From CAZVRZ01 sp964629965 (lineage in GTDB: Bacteria > Chloroflexota > Anaerolineae > Anaerolineales > UBA4823), in the NCBI GenBank assembly GCA_964629965.1, contig CAZVRZ010000248.1, positions 1 through 5,627 on the forward strand: 5,627 nucleotides of DNA, in the 5' to 3' direction. The position numbers and the translations under genes are program-made. This document shows positions 5,557 through 5,627 of this stretch, piece by piece. The notes below the pieces were generated by a model, which was not told the origin of the DNA, searched no databases, and saw only the letters and a program-made list of their open reading frames with translations. The stretch's first letter is position 1. Each line of letters starts with the position of its first letter.

Positions 5557-5627
5557 ATGAATAAAATTACTCAAACCCAACTAATCGCTCTTATAAACAC
5601 TCAAAAACAACCGCTTTGGTTAGTAAA
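5557..5627 (+). CDS. Possible start of a gene running off the window
   Basis: ATG at 5557 opens a frame of 23 complete codons that stays open to the window end. The peptide starts MNKITQTQLIALINTQKQP and continues LWLV. The last in-frame stop upstream is TAG at 5482-5484, and no other usual start codon lies between. The ribosome binding site is poor (GAAG at 5548-5551, five bases before the ATG). Base composition is far more AT-rich than the large gene. A run this short stays open by chance quite often, so the call is weak and no function is suggested. Confidence 0.25.
   Translation, partial: MNKITQTQLIALINTQKQPLWLV

Overview
The window is dominated by one long secreted surface protein gene (711-5309, + strand, 1532 aa), lying between two AT-richer non-coding flanks. 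I read it as a large extracellular protein of a member of the Chloroflexota, probably class Anaerolineae. The grounds are the domain mix (parallel beta-helix, DUF11-type repeats with a DPNEK box, a cadherin-like Ig domain, an SbsA-like Ig domain) and the C-terminal ending YLPILRR. I recall similar '[IV]YLP[LI]' endings from many Chloroflexota exported proteins. The taxonomic call is inference from memory; no marker gene is present.

Left flank (1-710). A short minus-strand reading frame (81 down to 1, 26 aa) has a near-ideal ribosome binding site and would be transcribed divergently from the large gene. Its stop codon falls exactly at the window edge, inside a small hairpin, so it may be a real small gene or a gene start damaged at a contig end. 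About 630 bases without a convincing gene follow. They hold a perfect 12-bp palindrome, a candidate extended -10 promoter and three consecutive possible RNA hairpins. The last hairpin ends in a run of T, so the large gene may have a long structured 5' leader.

Main gene (711-5309). In order it encodes a Sec signal peptide, three successive beta-helix units, a DUF11-like Ig domain, an unrecognised linker, a cysteine-rich segment (19 Cys in 171 residues), a second DUF11-like domain with DPNEK, a cadherin-like Ig domain, an SbsA-like Ig domain and the short C-terminal YLPILRR tail. This suggests an exported, modular adhesin or carbohydrate-contacting protein with a binding region in front and an Ig stalk behind. 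No enzyme active site could be identified.

Right flank (5310-5627). A strong GC-rich hairpin with a late T-run probably ends the transcript. It is followed by AT-rich DNA with an inverted repeat and a perfect 14-bp palindrome. A weakly supported reading frame starts at 5557 and runs off the window. I see no mobile element, CRISPR array, rRNA or tRNA. The genuinely unusual points are the cysteine-rich insert between two Ig-like domains, the histidine ladder in the beta-helix, the C-terminal tail motif, the structured leader and the divergent small frame.
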